Shown piece by piece: positions 11,525-24,651 of a stretch of DNA of 64,000 nucleotides. Source of the DNA: Psoroptes ovis. Its lineage: Eukaryota; Arthropoda; Arachnida; Sarcoptiformes; Psoroptidae. Positions within the stretch are counted from its first letter, which is position 1; every line of letters starts with the position of its first letter. The notes beneath the pieces are model-generated. The model was not told the DNA's origin, ran no database searches, and saw nothing but the letters and a program-made list of their open reading frames with translations. The stretch lies in contig PQWQ01000030.1 in NCBI GenBank assembly GCA_002943765.1, forward strand, positions 188,501-252,500, written 5' to 3'. The translations under genes and the position numbers were made by a program.

Positions 11525-12672
11525 TTAATTAAGAAATCCACGTGTATTGTGTGTGTAGCCATTATTGTGATTATTGTTATTGTTATTATGATTATTATGA
11601 TTTGAAAATGATGATGATGTCGACGATGAGAACGATGATGAGTATGATGATGATGATGTTGTTGTTGTTGATGATGTGGTCGATTCTGTATAACGATTAA
11701 TAAATTGTTCTTTAACATCGCTGGTTATATCCATAATCCATCGTAATATTTTCGAATGTAAAACAAAATATTGTTCATATTCGGTACGTGGTACTATTGA
11801 ATTTTTAAAATTTCTTTCTAAATTATACATATAAGACTTGGTTATTGCATTCATTACATCGTTTGTATTTTTGATCAATTGATCTAAACTTTGTATAATC
11901 ATTGATTGTGAATATTCACTATTTTTACCATCTGAACGAATGAAACGTTCCAGCTGGGTGTTGGTCGATTTGATTTGCTCATAAAATTGATCAATTTGAT
12001 ATGATGCATGCGATTTGGTTGAACGTGTTTCGGCTGAAACATCATTCCAAGCAAATGGATCAATAAAACCATTACCATAGCCTAATACATCTAATGCTAG
12101 AATGTTATGACACAGTAATTGATAATCACATGTCATAACAACATCATGCCATAAAAATCTTTTCAAAAGGCCATACCAAGGTTGACTATCTTCGAGTTGT
12201 ATAAATTTTGTTCGATTATAATTTAAATGTTCAATATTTTTCCGAATCATTTCTAATGTCCCATTTATCACATGATTATCTGTCGGTGGATAACGTAACG
12301 GATTATCTCGAATAATTCGTATACGTTCATATAATAAATTAATATTATCTTCATTGGCACAATATTTCAAATTATTAGGATATGTTGGATCATCTCTCCA
12401 TCTGGTAAAATATATTTCTCGATCAATCAAAACTGACCAGACGAACAAAGATGATAAATAAATGAGAATTATTATTATGTTTTATTTTCAAACAATAATA
12501 AATAATGTTTGTCAGGAACAGGAAAGGGGTCATTCATTCATTTTTGGCTATTTTTATCTATATTATTGACAACATTCAAATGATACATACCAGCATCGGA
12601 AATTGATATGATCATCGTCATCATGACGAAGAAAATGATGGCAAACATTGTGTTCATTATGGATGTAATCAT
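11525..12672 (-). CDS. Unknown secreted or single-anchor protein
   Basis: Exons 12672-12591 and 12432-11525 on the minus strand, joined by a GT-AG intron that keeps the frame, give 329 residues. The first exon is a hydrophobic leader (MITSIMNTMFAIIFFVMMTM and on), probably a signal peptide. The mature part has three Cys (KYCANED, MTCDYQLLCHN) and a Trp-rich centre (QPWYGLLKRFLWHD, PFAWNDV), then amphipathic helical sequence. It ends in a Ser/Thr run and an Asn/His tract encoded by simple repeats. I do not recognise the family. The two-exon structure and leader support a real gene; it may be mite-specific. Confidence 0.65.
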
Positions 12673-14925
12673 TTTAAATTTATTTTAGTTGAAATAATAA
12701 TTATTATTTTGATGAATCAATTGAAAATGATTGAATGGTTTTTTCTGGAAGCCTTATACGCTATTCTAGGTCCAGAAATTAAACAAAATAAAATGATGAT
12801 GCTAAAGCAAAAAACCCAGAACAAATTTAGAAAATGTTCAAGGACACCAATGAAATCGGATTCAAATGAAAATTGCACTGCAGATGATGATGATTATTAT
12901 CTTCGTATCGATGCTTTCGAATGTAAATGATGATTGAATTGAATATTATTATTTTGATTAAACCAAAGTTTTTTTTCTTGGTTCTTCAGCAAAAACAAAA
13001 ACAGAAAATCTTAAGTTTTAATATAAGAAAATGAAGAAGAAATAAAACAAGATTCAAGCTTCATTAATTCAACCGATATTCAAGGGAGAAATTCAATAAT
13101 TGAAGCTTTGATTCACATCTTTGAAATTAATTTATATGAACATAAATAAAAGCAATAAATGGTGGGTAAGAGAAATAAACAGAGAAATGAAGAGAGAGAT
13201 GCAAACACTTAAAGATGCAAATCTTAAGAAATAAATATGAACAAAATAAATTAAAAAGAGCAAAGATGGATATTCAATGATCAATGATATTCAACGATGA
13301 ATGAATGAATATAAACAGAAGAAATGTATTTATTCAGTTCAAAAATTTATTTGTCGTCGATTTTGTTGGTTGTTTGGTTGTTGATAATGATAATGATAAC
13401 AACCTTCTTAACCTGATGATGATGATGAACATATATTAGATTGTCCGATAAGTTTTTGCCGGTTATATCGTAGAAAATAATTGGAAAATTAGCAAAAACT
13501 TTCTGGACAACCTAATATTTATCATATTTGCTTACATTTGCAAACATTCATTTCACCATTTGAAAAAAAAAGATGATTAGTTCAGTTCAAATTATCATCA
13601 TTCGGCAAAAATAATAATAATTCAAGTTTGATTGCTGTTTATTTATTTATTTATTTTTTTGATGGTCGATTGATTAATTTTTTTTTTTGTTTGAAAACAA
13701 CAAAAATTGATCATTGATTCCTACATCCGACCGGTTGATGGTATATAATTACATTTACATTAATGATTCATTGAATTTTTTAATTTTATTTTTTTTTTAT
13801 AAAAATGAATATTTGATATAATTATCATCATTATCGTAATAATGAATGAATCATGCAAACATTGAAATTTCTCGAAAAGAAATCGGGAAATTTTTTCGGT
13901 ATTTATTATTCTACCAGATAGCAAAACCAGAATTCAAAGAATAGGAAGTAAATGAATAATTTCTTAAATGATCAATCAATTTAATGAATATGTTGGCTTA
14001 TCATAATGCAGGGTTAAGAACAATCGAAAAAGGGTTAAGTTTACAATACAAATACAACTGAATAATCATCATTAAAATAATAATGATAATGATTGCAATA
14101 ACGGCATAGGTAATAACGGCAATACCGGAAAAATTTTTTTCAAGAAAATTGATCAGTGGGTCAACGATCGATAAATCGATAAATCATTATCTTCGAATCT
14201 TATTTATTCGATTGTTTTTCGATTATTCAAACGGATAAACGGTTTTTTCAGGGATCAAAGAGTTGAAATTGAAACTTTATTGAAACAAATAAACATGGGA
14301 TAAAATTCATAATTTGAACAAATACAAAAACCAGAGAAAATTAAAGAAATAAGTGTAAATCTAAGACCATTTCACAAGTTTTCTTCACAAATCATTAATC
14401 ACCGTAATAAGGTTCAATTTAATGCATATAAATGTCGCATTAATTTCAAAAAATGCTTTCGCGCATATCAAAGAATATTCAAGACTAAAATTGCTAAGAC
14501 TAATGCCTGTGAATTATGGATGATTTGAGAGAGAAGAGAGTCAGAAATAATTTTGTTTGCTTACAAAATGTAAAAGATGAAATAAGTGTTCAATTAAGAT
14601 CAAGGTTTGTTTATTTGTTTAATGATTGGTTTAAGATTCATTTAATATAAATGGATTATTTTTGTTTACATTATGCTTTCAATGTGCATTTACGATGTGC
14701 GTGCCTGTGTGTGTGTGTTTGACTGCGTGATTTTTTATCATTAAATTTGGTGACATTTTTGATTATATTTCTTAAATCAATGAAATCAATGATATCTAAT
14801 AATTTTGTATGGAAAAATTTTATTCATTTATGATGATGGATGTATTATAATGAATCGATTATTTTAATGAGTAGAAAATTGATTCCATTGGTTGTTGTTT
14901 AGATAATCAATCAATCAATGAAAAT
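12673..14925. other. Intergenic DNA, 2.25 kb
   Basis: No convincing exon. Contains one 80-bp MITE (13436-13515), trinucleotide GAT/ATG runs and AT-rich filler. A 73-codon plus-strand ORF at 12709-12930 has no family features. The first 200 bp presumably hold the promoter of the secreted-protein gene. Confidence 0.55.
13436..13515 (-). mobile_element. 80-bp mariner-type MITE
   Basis: TTAGATTGTCCGATAAGTTT at the left and ACTTTCTGGACAACCTAA at the right. It is flanked by TA on both sides and exactly 80 bp long. The centre (TATCGTAGAAAAT) is in the opposite orientation to the 40019 copy. Confidence 0.85.
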
Positions 14926-15638
14926 TCAAATATTTTGTGATTGTTGTCGTCGTATACTGCGTAAATCGATTATATACCAAGCACATAATAATAAGAATAA
15001 AATGTACATAATTATTTTTCCAACCAATATCGGTTCTTCAGCATAAATTCCGACCAATGTTGTATAAAGTAAGCCAACAAATGTTATTATTGCATATGTC
15101 AATGATAGACAATAATGTTCCATTATGACACCGATCAGCCCGATTAGACAGACGATGAAACCGATAACAAGTGCAACAATTTGTCCAACCCACTGTTTTG
15201 AATCAAAATTTGCAGTGAAATAATCATTATTTATATCAATCAATTCGAATGATGATAGGGTTAATGGCTTCAAATAAAAAAATTCAAATTTACCTTTGTT
15301 TGTCCTTCATCTTCGCGTGCTTTATTCAATAATTTATCAACCAGATGTCTGGTTGAATTATTATCAATCGATCCGAGATCAACATTAATGCTGGTTATGT
15401 TTAATTTTTGTAAATTTTCACCAACAGCACTGACAGCATTTGTTATTTGACTTAATGTAGGAATTTTACTTACAGTCGTATTACGATCATCATTTGGATT
15501 TAGCTCATTACCAGAATTTCTTTGTATCAATGCAATTGTTGTCAATATTAGTACCAATAAATCGATTGTAATCAGCACGACTAAGGTCCATTTACGGCAT
15601 TTAAAACCGGACGGATAGCTAATTTGTCGATGATTCAT
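14926..15638 (-). CDS. Four-TM membrane protein, paralogue A
   Basis: Exons 15638-15294 and 15192-14926 give 203 residues. The start is the ATG of MNHRQISYPSG. TM1 is TLVVLITIDLLVLILTTIAL; an extracellular-type loop of about 75 polar residues with N-T/S sites follows. TM2-TM4 are in exon 2, ending in a basic tail (DLRSIRRQQ). A nearer acceptor would give a 26-bp intron. I prefer the acceptor before WVGQ, because the paralogue at 26698-27334 then has its intron at the same aligned place, 15 residues before the shared LIGL motif. The topology resembles small arthropod tetraspan proteins of unknown function. Localisation: membrane (inferred). Confidence 0.72.
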
Positions 15639-16172
15639 TTTACACACAGAGAAATTTAATTAATTCCAATTCAAAAATACTTAAAAGGCAGCTTGAATCA
15701 AATAATAAATGTTGAAAAAACGAACAAATTTGTCGCAACACAAACCAACACTTGTAAAATAATGAATTCTGCGACCTAAAAAAAATTAGACCAAAGAAAA
15801 ATCTGTGCAAATTCTAAGCAAATTAACTGATGCAGAATATCTTAACAATTATATAACTTTTCGGCTATCAAAAGATGATCTTTAAATTTACAAGTCGATC
15901 AAATAAAAATGAATGTAAAATATATTCAAAGACTATAGCCAAATGAATTTCGAATTTTTCTGTGTCAATTTGATGACATTCTTTTTCAAATAACTTTTAA
16001 AATGTCTGCGCACATTCACTTCAATTCACTTGAATGAAATTCTGATTGGGAGTTGTCACAATTCACCAATAGACATAAGTATTCATTTTGATTGTTATTC
16101 AAAAGGCTATTAATGCAGAGATACTAATCAAATACTAGTGTTGATGCTACAACCATATTATTATTATAATTA

Positions 16173-16252
16173 TTAGATTGTCCGAAAAATTCTTGCCGAT
16201 TTTGAAGTAAATACCTATGGAAAAATCGGCAAGAATTTTTCGGACAATCTAA
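16173..16252. mobile_element. 80-bp mariner-type MITE
   Basis: TTAGATTGTCCGAAAAATTC left, GAATTTTTCGGACAATCTAA right, TA on both flanks, exactly 80 bp. The arms match almost perfectly to about 27 bp. The centre differs from the common type. Confidence 0.87.
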
Positions 16253-16561
16253 TAATTATCATCAAAAAATTAAACATATTTAATTCAGCTGTTAGTTAGT
16301 GTTGTTTGGTTGTATTGTATGCAGCCAAAGAATAATTTATCCTTGTACACATCATATCAATCAAATGAATTCATTCATTTTGTAAAATTTTGCAAAATAC
16401 ATGAACCACTTCGACAAAATGCGACAGTTGTTTTCAAACAAAAATGATTTTACATGTAAATTGTTGTAAATCGTTGATGATGTTGTTGAATATGTTTCCA
16501 AAATTGAACATACCAAAAACGACAAGAATAATTACCAATTTGTATATGTTAGTTAGCACCA

Positions 16562-16612
16562 ACGCCAATAGTAGCATAATAATTCTATTCAAATTATGCT
16601 ACTATTGGGCGT
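16562..16612. repeat. Long hairpin with about 18-bp arms
   Basis: CGCCAATAGTAGCATAAT at 16563-16580 is mirrored by ATTATGCTACTATTGGGCG from 16593, with one extra G in the right arm and a 12-bp loop. It is unrelated in sequence to the mariner-type elements. Confidence 0.75.
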
Positions 16613-17678
16613 CATTCATTGATGGTAAATCATTGTGAAAAATGCACGAACAAACGCATGTGCGCAAGTTTGTTCATATTTTTTCAAACAATTGGCAATT
16701 AAATTTGTTGATGATGATGATTTAAAATAATCAAAAAAATAATAATAGCTAATAATCATCTTACATCAGTATTTTATTCAGTAGGGAAAAAAGGGTTGAT
16801 TGAACAAACAACCATCCTAATCAATGGTTTTTATTTTGATGAAACAATTATTCAAAATAAAAATAATGATTATTTCTTGTAATATTTCAAGGATAAATAA
16901 TTTGATTTTGCTGGTGTTCAAGTATTATTTGAAGATATTTTTTGAGAAAAATCGTTGAGAATTTTTGAAGAGATTCAATTGTCCGCTTGTCTACTCGATG
17001 GATATTTGAATTTCGAATCTCCACGATAATTTTCTGTCCAGAATTAACCCGAAACAAAAATGTCCTTCAAAACGGTGGTCATAGTTACCACTGAGAAGAA
17101 AAAATAAATAAATTAATCATTCAATTAAATTCAATTATTTATATAAAATGACCAAAAATTTGATTTTTCAAATAAAATGAATTTGAATTTGAAATTTTTT
17201 TTCAAAAGTAGAATTTGAGTTTTTTCGACGATAGGTGGCGGCACTGATTAGAAATGTGATTCATTTAAATAATTATTTTTTTGTTTTGTTTACATTTTTT
17301 TTGCCATTTAAATTTAAACCCAATCATTTTGTTTATGTTGATTCATCCCGATTTAATTTTTTTACACGTTAGTTAGTCGTAGAATTTTAATGGAAAATTA
17401 ATGTTTCATGGTTGTAATATTCAAAGAGTGATTCAATACAATACAATTTTGTCCGGGTGTGCTTCAATCACAGCTTTGACTATTTTTTTGTACGATTTTT
17501 TAATTATTCGATATTCGAGATCACTTGCCAAAATTATTATTATTAAATTTCAACCATAACTAAAATAGCATAATTAAATAGGCGTTTGTAATTAATAACG
17601 GTAAAAATTTAGATGAAAAACATTGTCATGCGCTACAAGTTATATTTTTAGAAATCATCATCATCGTCGAAAAATAGA

Positions 17679-18946
17679 ATGGATAAAATTGTCAACGATT
17701 TTGTTTATTACACTAAAGATTTAGGCGAAAAATTATTAACAGTTTTACCAGTATCAATCATACAACAAACAATGGCTTCACGTTCACCGCATAATATTAT
17801 TGATCCAACTTCATTCACTTCTGTTTTACACAATCCTAGTTTACCAGTTTGTTGTTCCATTCCAAACGGTAGTTTGGAACCTGGTACATTGATTACAATC
17901 TATGCTACTATCACATCACGTGGCCGTAGATTTCGTATAGATTTTTTTCAAGGAAAATGTCCACATATTTATGGTGATGGTGTCCGCTGTGAACCGAATG
18001 ATGAAAACAATTGTATTGCTTTTCATTTTAATCCACGAATTGGTGGTGCTGCCGATGGAACTGATATTGTTGTAATGAATTCATTTTGTGATGGACAATG
18101 GGGACAAGAAGTACGTTTGGCTGATGGTTTTCCATTTCATTCCGATACACCATTTCGAATGATGATTTTGGCTGAAGAAGACGGATTCAAAGTTGCTGTT
18201 GATGGCCGGCATTCATATGAATTCAAACATCGATGTGATTTTCGTGATATTGGTATGTTTTTTTAAATTATTAAAATAAGCAATCATTTATGATTCCGAT
18301 TATTTCAATAGCTCGAATGCATATCGAAGGAGATTTGATTTTGGATTTGGTGGAATTTCGTAAAGAACTTCGATATCTTGCTAAAACCAATTCAGCGCGA
18401 TCATCATCGATGACTGTTGATTCATCGATGCCGCCACCAGAAGCGCTCACTGCTCCCGGTGGTGATGCTGCTGCTCCGGCATCGACAGCAACAGCTGAAC
18501 GTGGAAAATCAATCGTATCACCATCAGTACCATTGATGATGCATGATGAAAATTTCTCAAGACCATGCAATATTTATATTTCAGGAATGTTACCTACAAA
18601 CATACGTGAAAATTTCGTCATTAATCTAGCAAATTCGATCGAAAAAAGTACTGATAATATACCGGTTCATATCAGTATACGTGCCGACATTCATTCAATT
18701 GTTCGTAATACATTAACGAATGGTCATTGGGGTGAAGAAGAACTTTATTTGGAAGGACCATTTCAGCTAATACCGGGAACACATTTTGATTTGATGATAA
18801 ATAATCGTGAAGATAAAGTAGTTGTAGCCATAAATGGACAGCCATCATTCGAATTCAAGCATAGACAAGATCCACGAACAATAAATACATTACAAATATT
18901 TGGCGGTGTTGTGTTGACATCGATTCGTTATGAATCTATTAATTAA
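17679..18946 (+). CDS. Tandem-repeat galectin with two carbohydrate-recognition domains
   Basis: Exons 17679-18252 and 18312-18946 (59-bp intron, phase 1) give 402 residues. CRD1 (about 52-205) keeps the full sugar-binding set: H116-F-N-P-R120, VVMN, W141 and E144 in GQWGQE. CRD2 (about 265-400) has W331 and E334 in GHWGEE, but HISIR (H311-R315) in place of HxNPR, so two usual contacts are missing. The linker is rich in Ala, Ser, Pro and Thr. There is no signal peptide, as usual for galectins, which leave the cell by a non-classical route and bind beta-galactosides. The second domain may bind other ligands or none (inference). AATAAA follows at 19016-19021. Confidence 0.92.
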
Positions 18947-19321
18947 TCATTTAATAAGCATCGACAGTCCCAGATTACTCTTTGGTCATTTATTTAAACT
19001 ATAAATATTTCAATTAATAAAAAAAATATCGATTTTGAATCAATAAAAAAAGGTGTATATCAAGTATAAAACATTTCATTTTTTGTTCGGGACCAAAATC
19101 AATTACAATGTAGAATTGCACTTGATTTGTATGTATTTGGAAAAATTATTCAAAAATACATGGAGTGAATGGATTCGAATATTTGATATTCGAAACTGGG
19201 AAAATATGAGAAAAATTTGTACAAATGATCCAAGTTATTACTCGAAAAATGTCAAAAATTACAAAATATTTCAATGCAGTTTCAGATATGCACCATCATC
19301 ATCGTTCATCCAAGTTGTTAA
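18947..19321. other. Convergent 3' ends of the galectin and HTH genes
   Basis: Short AT-rich spacer. It carries the galectin poly(A) signal AATAAA at 19016-19021 and no exon that I can support. Confidence 0.5.
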
Positions 19322-22079
19322 CTAGTTGCATTCATGTTGACTTTCAACATCATCATTATGATGGTGTGATTTATCTTGTTGATCAAGCTCTGTCATGTTA
19401 TCTACATTATTATCATCTTCATCTTCATCATCATCAATACTAATCAAAATATTATTATTATCATCAACTAAATTATTCATTTCATTTTTGATGGTGATAC
19501 TTTCATCGATATCATTTTTATCATCATTATTATTATTCGATGATTTTTCATCATTGTTATTACATGATGTCACATATGTTGGTGTATATTTTTCGGTACC
19601 TTGTAATAATCTTGATAGAATCAGCTTTTTATCATTATCAGATTTGGTTTGCAGTTTGTTTAGCTGCTGCCGAAGTTCTTGCTGTTGTTTGGCAGCAGCA
19701 GCAGCAATTCGACTTTTGAATATAGCTGCCGTATCGATCGGTAAAACTAGATCCGATGTTGATGATCGTGGTAAACAATGTGCTAACAATGTACTTTGTT
19801 TTATAATTGTAGCATTCACTTTTTGTTGTTTTAATTGCCGTGAAACTAATGAATTATCGAGAGGGGATAGTATTGGTATCATTGTCAATGATGAGCTATT
19901 TCCTTTGATCATCATCGATGATTGTTGTTGTTGTTGTGGGGAAAAATTGGACATTTTGGTGGGAATTCTATTAATCAAAGGTGTTGGTGATTGATTTCGC
20001 GAACTTGATCGACTATTATTATTATTTGTGATAAAATTCGGGGATTTATTATTTTGAAAATTATCACCCATCATCTGTGCCCGGCGTTTGATGGCTGAAA
20101 CAGCTTGTTTAGTTATACCATAATCACGTGCTATTCTAGCACCACTTTCATTACGTTTCAGACGATTAATGATATCCATTCTTTCGGCACTAGTCAAATG
20201 AGGTCTTTTTGGTAATGTTGATACTGTTGTCGTCGTCGTTGTAGTTGTTGTTGTGGTCGTTGTCGATAATGATGATGATGCAGCCGAAGATTGTTGATCA
20301 TTATCAATTGTTTGTATGAGATAATTTAGTGGATATATTTTTATAGATGCATTGTTCATGTTTGATCTTAAGAAAACAACAAAAAGAAATTGATTAATAA
20401 GATGTTATTAAATGTTCATATAAAATTACTCACAATGAATTATCGGTGGCTATCGTCGTCGATTGAACATTGGAAATTACGTTTGTGGATGAATGATAAT
20501 TACTATAAGGTTTCATACCGGATTTTAAAACTGTGGATAAAATTGTTGATGACGGGGACCGGGTTGTCAATGATGTTTTCGATTGATTATTATTCGGATC
20601 ATCTATTAGAATAACATCATCATCATCATCATTATTATCATCGATTTCATTGTTTGATTCATCTTCAGAACAATCTTTAGACATTGGATCAAATTCATTA
20701 AAACTATTTTTAATGCTGATATCATTACTAATTTGACAACTTGATCTCGAATCATCATCATCATTATCATCATCGATATCTTCATTATTATTATTATTAA
20801 TATTATTAGATGAACACATTTCATTCGAATCATTTCCATCATTATTATTATTGCTTTTATCGATATATGTTTCTAATTGATTTAAAACATCAAATTTACC
20901 CAAAAGTATTTGATCTAATGCACTATTCAATCTGTCTAAACGTTCAACATCATGATCAGTTTGATTATATTCATTTATTGATGGCTGCTGCTGTTGTTGA
21001 TACAAATTTTTATTAAATTTTAATTTTTTCATTATTTGATAATGTTGTTCGGTGGAATATGGAATTGAATCGTTTGATCGTTTACGATCCGAAACATTTC
21101 TAGTACCATTTGTTGTAAGGCATGATTTGTTGATTCTTGTACAGTTCTTATCATTATAATTATGATCACGTGAATCATCATCATTCCATGTAATTGGACG
21201 AATTTTATCTAAAAATTTTCTTACAATACTTTTTGGTGGATTATTATGATGATCATTAAACCGGTTATTATCATTATCACTATTACAATTTATTAATGTA
21301 ATATCTAATTCATTCGATAATCTCATGTTTGGTCGAATCGAATTGAATTTACCGATAAATTTCACATTACTATTCATTGAATTTGGTTGACAATTTAAAA
21401 ACACTGGTCTCGGTTGCTGCTCCCGCCGACAATGGTAATACTCTGTAGCATTTTGATTGCTATTTCCATTGATGGAAGTGGAATGAGATTCATTAGATGA
21501 TATACGTCTATAATTATGTTCATATTCATTCCATAATGTCCATAATTTATTTTTTCCATCACAATGACAAATCATCATATGTTCTTGTATTAGATTACGA
21601 TATTTTTCAAATAAATCTAATAAATCTTGTGTTGATCCTAGCTCATTCATGATACGATCATTCTCGCGTCTTAATTCTTCGATGGCACGAATCATTTCAT
21701 CATTTATGGCCATTTTCTTATCTTTGACTACATTGTTTTTATTATTTGAGTAATCATAAGAAAAGTTGTTTGTATCATAATCATTTGTCGAGTAATTGTT
21801 TTGTTTTGATTTATCATCCGATGTCGTTTTTGACGTTGTCGATGAACCTGCCATATTGATTATATGATCAATTATATTATCATCTTTTAATGATGATTCA
21901 GACAAATTTTTTAATTTTGATTCATTTAAATTCACTGATAATTTTGAATGTGTTGATGATGATGATGATGTTGAAATAGGTGATGATGGATCAGATGATA
22001 ATGATGATGAAGAAGGCGAAGAAGGTGATGATGAATGACCTGCTACTGATGTCTTGGATAATTCGGTTGACATAATCAT
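19322..22079 (-). CDS. Low-complexity protein with a coiled coil and a psq/CENP-B-type helix-turn-helix
   Basis: Exons 22079-20434 and 20366-19322 on the minus strand. A GTGAGT donor and a TTAAG acceptor join in frame to give 896 residues. The N-terminus is Ser-rich; a leucine heptad-like segment (AIEELRRENDRIMNELGS and on) lies at about 125-165. Long Asn/Asp/Ser runs follow. In the second exon, a Thr run precedes LTSAERMDIINRLKRNESG and IARDYGITKQAVSAIKRRAQ (about 605-650). This looks like the HTH of CENP-B, pipsqueak and Tc1-type proteins: helix, turn at YGIT, recognition helix. It ends in Gln, Asn and acidic runs. Probably a nuclear DNA-binding regulator (inference). I cannot name an orthologue. 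The start is the first ATG after an in-frame TTG and a likely 5' UTR acceptor. Confidence 0.68.
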
Positions 22080-24651
22080 TCGATTTGATATCAATAAAAC
22101 AAGGAATTGTCAAAATATTCTAAAAGGAGAAAAAATCAATTAAAGATTCAAATACAAAATTCAAATATTCATGTATCAAACCTTAAAAGAAATCTTGTTG
22201 AAAGGCACAATCTTTGTACTTTTGATTTGAATTTATTTTTGTTGAATTAAAATTGATTCAATTCACATCTTATTTGCACTTTATAATTGATTGATGAATC
22301 GAATGAATTAATAACATTTAATTAAAAAAGATGATCACATTTTTTGACAATTTGGAATATGCGTATGGTGATCATTGTTCATTGTTGTGTGGCAATTTTG
22401 CCAAAAATAAAAATAAATTATTTGTACTAAAATATTGAATTCAAATCCAAAGAAAATAATATCTAGGAACTTGATAAACATTTATTGATGATATTTCAAA
22501 TATTGATTCGATATCGAATTTAGAACACAAATCAATTTGTGTTTGTTTGATTATCGTTTGTTTCTTCCTAGAAATTTTTGATTGTAAATACTCGTTTTGT
22601 ATTCATTCATGTATTCATCAATTGTTCATATGATTAATAAGCTTCAAATTGAATGAAATAAAATTAACTTTGACTTTTTGAATCATGAAAAAAAAACATT
22701 GCCAATTTGATTGGAAATTCACCGGGATGATTCATGCATGAATCTTGAATAATTATCAAAACTTTATTTCTTTTGAAATTTCAAAGTCTTATTCAAAAAC
22801 AGTCCAGATAATAATTGAGAATTAGAATTTCTTTGAAATTCACATAATCATTTTGGATCAATCAATTCTCACATTTGACAAACAACAAACAAGCAAAACA
22901 ACAACCGAAAATTGTTGGAAATATCAATGCCATTGTTGTTTGAAGCATATTCATTCATCATCAACACCAATAATACAAAGTGTAATAATCATCGTTTCAT
23001 TTCGTTCATATCTTGTTGATTTTCAACACACACACAAAGACAATATCAAAATATGAATGTAAAACACAAAACACATACGGACGCCGAAGGACGACAGTAT
23101 TTAACAAACAACGACAAGTTAAAAAACAACATGGCCAATCTTGCGCGTGTGTATGTGCGCTGACAGTGTGTGGTGTGTTGCTTTCGCTTTATCAATTTGT
23201 GTGTATTCATGTGGTTGACTCAAGTCACGTAAAAGTAAAAGTAAAAAGTAAAATAAAGTAACAAAATATGAAATGAAATAAACCATCATCATCATCGAAT
23301 GCAAAGTGATATTTTGATGGCCAAATATTAAATGTAAATAATCGTTGTTTTTGTGTATGAATCAATCAATGAATGAATGTGCATTAACTTAATGTTTCAA
23401 ATGAAACACAGTAACTATATGTACTGTGTGATTACCAACCACCAAACAGCACCTTTTTCTTTTCAAATTTTGAAAATTTGAAATTCATTGTCACTTCTGG
23501 GCATTTGATTTGATAGCTTCTTTATTTCATTTCATTGAATAATGACCTTATTGTCCATGAAAAAACCAGAACATTGATTATGTACTGGTTGTAATTGAAT
23601 ATTCTTGACTTGTCAAGAATTTTTTTTTTTTTTGAATTTTCAATGAATCAATTCAATCAATCAGATTAATTGATTCAATCGATTTTTCTTGTTCAGATTT
23701 GTTTTACAGATAAAATTGGGATTATTTTCACTTTTTTAAAACATTAGATTTTAGATTTAATTACATTTCTCATTGTGACATTGTCATGTCCTTTTTTTAT
23801 TTTACACTTTTTGATGATTGATTTTCTTCCATCATCCACATTTTACACTGTATACAAGGTAAAACGTTTGTCTCCTCCTTTTCATTCGTTTTCTGAGAAA
23901 ATCTGGAATTATTTTTCCAATTTTTCTTTTCGATAAGATGTCTTCATTGATGATGAATTCAGTGACATCTGTACAATTGTTTTTTGACCAAAAAAAATTA
24001 AATTGCCGCTCCAATCCCTGTTCGGGCGTTTGCCATTTGAACACCTAAAGCAATGTTTGTGAAAATATTGCGCTGTTTCAAAGGGTTTAACCAGTTTTTT
24101 TGTTCAAAATTTTTTTGAAGACTTTGGGCCTCAATCAATCAATGATTTATTGACCCAAACCCTAAAATTTAACCCTGAATTATTGACCCTAGTTGAGGCT
24201 GGTACATACACCAAAATAAGCTGAAAAACAAAATTTTCTTTGCATCCTTGAAGGATTTTTATTTTTCGAAAAATAATATTTCAGTTTCATTTATTTATTT
24301 AGAAACTGACCTTGTAAAATGATCAAATATAAAAAAACATTCGAATGGAAAAAATGGTGGCCAGTTTCAACGAATTTCATTCGTGTTTGTTGTGACATCA
24401 GCAGCACAGAAGACAAACATCGTGTTTCAAGGTTAAAATATTGAAGAAAAAAACCAATATCTTAAGAAATTGTTCAAAAAAATTGAAGCATATAATTCAC
24501 ATTTGATTTTCGTCGTACTGGAAATGTACATTAACTAAACATGAACAATTCACAAATAATGACGCGACGGTCATCGACATGTATATTTTTGAACATGAAT
24601 TATGAAAGTTTAAGAAAATTTTGGATTTAAAAAGTCCATCTTGTGTTTGAA
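22080..24651. other. Intergenic DNA, 2.6 kb, upstream of the HTH gene
   Basis: Probably 5' UTR or intron and promoter of the minus-strand HTH gene; a TTTTAG acceptor-like site lies about 30 bp above its ATG. No exon with family features. Dinucleotide and AT-rich tracts, no MITE found. Confidence 0.5.

Larger units (their letters stand above)
15639..17678. other. Intergenic DNA, 2 kb, between divergent tetraspan and galectin genes
   Basis: Two divergent promoters must lie here. Also one 80-bp MITE (16173-16252) and a strong hairpin (16562-16612). A 64-codon ORF at 16444-16638 overlaps the hairpin and has no features of a gene. Confidence 0.55.

Noticed and set aside
12709..12930. 73-codon plus-strand ORF
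   Set aside because: Lies in the upstream region of a minus-strand gene, biased composition, no motif.
15268..15293. 26-bp intron in tetraspan A
   Set aside because: Too short for this genome's style; the acceptor before 15192 matches the paralogue's intron place exactly.
16444..16638. 64-codon ORF
   Set aside because: Overlaps a hairpin, no features, single exon without support.
19395..19994. 199-codon plus-strand ORF
   Set aside because: Antisense shadow of the HTH gene; Ser/Leu/Cys runs come from the complement of its repeats.
23832..24044. 70-codon minus-strand ORF with basic residues
   Set aside because: No domain, no splice partners, isolated in AT-rich DNA.
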